Shown here piece after piece: positions 12,880-13,737 of a DNA stretch of 13,737 bases (the stretch's first letter is position 1; each line of letters begins with the position of its first letter). A program made the translations under genes and the position numbers. This DNA is from Anaerolineae bacterium. Its GTDB lineage: Bacteria > Chloroflexota > Anaerolineae > Epilineales > JAHCIE01. Below the pieces are notes generated by a model. It had not been told where the DNA came from and did no database searches. It saw only the letters and a list, made by a program, of their open reading frames with translations. The stretch is from positions 1 through 13,737 of the forward strand of contig JAHCIE010000058.1 in NCBI GenBank assembly GCA_026129385.1, in the 5' to 3' direction.

Positions 12880-13576
12880 CTCGCGATGGCTCCGCCTCGT
12901 CGGTGAACTGGGAGCCCACGCCGTCCACGGTCAGCACGTAGGGGGGGTTGAGGGGGTCCGGCTCTAGCTTGCGCCGCAGATTCTTGATGTGGCTGTCGAT
13001 ACTCCGGTCGTAGCCCTCGTAGACGATGCCGTGCAGGCGATCCAGGAGTTGCTCGCGGGTGTAGGTCTGGCCGGGGCTGCGCGCCAGGGCAGCGAGCAGG
13101 GTGAACTCGCTGCGGGTGAGTCGCACCGGCTGCCCGCCGCGCTCGACATGGTGGCCGTTCAGGTCGATGCTCAGGTCGCCGACGCGCAGCACGCCGTCGC
13201 TGCGCACGCCGCCCTGTACCCGCCGCAGCACGGCGCGCACCCGCGCCACCAACTCGCGGGGCGAGAAGGGCTTCGTGATGTAGTCGTCCGCACCAAGCTC
13301 CAGGCCGATGAGACGGTCGGTCTCCTCGCTACGCGCCGTCAGCATGATGAGAGGCACGCTGGACTCGCGACGCAGCTCGCGGGCCACGTCCAGCCCATCC
13401 AGGCGCGGCAGGTTCAGGTCGAGGATGACCAGGTCGGGCCGCTCGCGCCGCGCCAGCGCCAGCGCCGTCTGCCCGTCGCCGGCCGAGATGACGCCGAAGC
13501 CCGCCCCTTCCAGGTAGTCCCGCGCCAGCTTCACGATCTTCGGCTCGTCGTCAACAACAAGAACAAGCGCGTTCAT
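12797..13576 (-). CDS. OmpR/PhoB-family response regulator
   Basis: The 259-residue protein has an N-terminal receiver domain (1-120) with acidic pair Asp9-Asp10, phosphoacceptor Asp53 in VILDLNLP, Thr80 and Lys102 in ITKPF, all intact. A linker leads to a winged-helix DNA-binding domain (about 130-228) with LTRSEFTLLAALA and the recognition-helix region YDRSIDSHIKNLRRKLEP. It would be phosphorylated by a partner histidine kinase, not visible here, and bind promoters. The start MNALVLVVDDEP fits the family; the open frame upstream runs through a palindrome and is not used. The end is odd: the usual GVGYRF is GVGSQF, followed by about 30 extra Pro/Ser/Gly-rich residues encoded partly opposite the GYD gene. 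Confidence 0.93.
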   Translation of the reverse strand: MNALVLVVDDEPKIVKLARDYLEGAGFGVISAGDGQTALALARRERPDLVILDLNLPRLDGLDVARELRRESSVPLIMLTARSEETDRLIGLELGADDYITKPFSPRELVARVRAVLRRVQGGVRSDGVLRVGDLSIDLNGHHVERGGQPVRLTRSEFTLLAALARSPGQTYTREQLLDRLHGIVYEGYDRSIDSHIKNLRRKLEPDPLNPPYVLTVDGVGSQFTDEAEPSRATGPAGDSGGPSWWLRRPLPPSTGPWS

Positions 13577-13589
13577 AATCCCCGACTCC

Positions 13590-13624
13590 AGACCTGACAG
13601 GTTTTCTAGAAACCTGTCAGGTCT
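13590..13624. repeat. 15-bp perfect palindrome AGACCTGACAGGTTT / AAACCTGTCAGGTCT
   Basis: AGACCTGACAGGTTT (13590-13604) and its exact complement (13610-13624) flank TCTAG. It lies between the upstream minus-strand gene (stop at 13632) and the response regulator ATG (13576), about 14 bases from that start. It could be a terminator or leader hairpin, an operator, or another intergenic repeat copy; the lack of a T-run argues against a simple terminator. Confidence 0.9.
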
Positions 13625-13631
13625 GCTTGGG

Positions 13632-13737
13632 TTACACCCACGCCGCCGGTTTGGGGCCGCTCTCACTGGTCTCCGTCTGCGGCACGGGCGTCGACGGCGG
13701 CGCGTCACCCCACCACGGCGGTCGGTGGCCCCACGGC
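13632..13737 (-). CDS. 3' end of an unidentified gene (partial)
   Basis: On the complement the frame is open from the window edge to TAA at 13632-13634, giving about 34 residues: a Pro/Trp-rich PWWGDAPPSTPVPQTETSES followed by GPKPAAWV. This looks like the low-complexity tail of a larger protein. It precedes the response regulator on the same strand with 55 bases between stop and start, so they may share a transcript. It lacks the C-terminal signature of a histidine kinase, and the product cannot be named. Confidence 0.45.
   Translation of the reverse strand, partial: PWGHRPPWWGDAPPSTPVPQTETSESGPKPAAWV

Noticed and set aside
13577..13708. N-terminal extension of the response regulator from 13708
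   Set aside because: It is Arg-rich, passes through the palindrome and overlaps the upstream gene's end. MNALVLVVDDEP is the standard receiver start.

Overview
The window reads as chromosomal DNA of a high-GC bacterium, most likely a Chloroflexota (Anaerolineae/Caldilineae-like) lineage. This is an inference from the gene families, from a secreted-protein tail of Thr/Pro repeats ending in LYLPLLW, and from many short-period intergenic repeats. Intact genes have long clean frames with strong G/C at third codon positions.

Layout. 1-849: 3' part of a TolB/WD40-like beta-propeller gene. 848-1036: a 7-bp tandem repeat array with an inverted arm. 1044-3728: a tight operon of a CinA C-terminal (PncC-like) amidohydrolase, a small unknown protein and an S9 prolyl-oligopeptidase-family peptidase. 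3741-4136 (minus): a hotdog thioesterase close to fluoroacetyl-CoA thioesterase FlK. 4137-5144: about 1 kb without a convincing protein gene. It holds a near-consensus promoter followed by what looks like a structured non-coding RNA of about 370 nt (4525-4893), closed by a 13-bp end-to-end helix with a U-rich tail and containing an internal duplication. A palindrome and a second strong promoter follow.

5145-8749: a broken phage packaging module, with two short remnants, a terminase large subunit and a portal protein. Each is readable only by jumping between frames. The damage looks like single-base indels with little else, while the flanking genes are intact. The 3' fragment of a minus-strand secreted-protein gene (8841-8978) follows. 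9027-9602: a TMEM175-type (DUF1211) channel protein. 9895-12443: an O-antigen-ligase-like membrane protein with a C-terminal TPR region, and a B3/B4 tRNA-binding-domain protein, probably one operon behind a consensus promoter. 12559-12879: a GYD-domain protein with its own promoter. 12797-13576 (minus): an OmpR/PhoB-type response regulator overlapping it tail to tail. 13632-13737 (minus): the 3' end of another gene.

The most unusual content is non-coding: the candidate structured RNA, and at least eight unrelated short-period or palindromic repeats in the gaps between genes. Four of these share a 7-bp period and inverted-repeat layout although their sequences differ.
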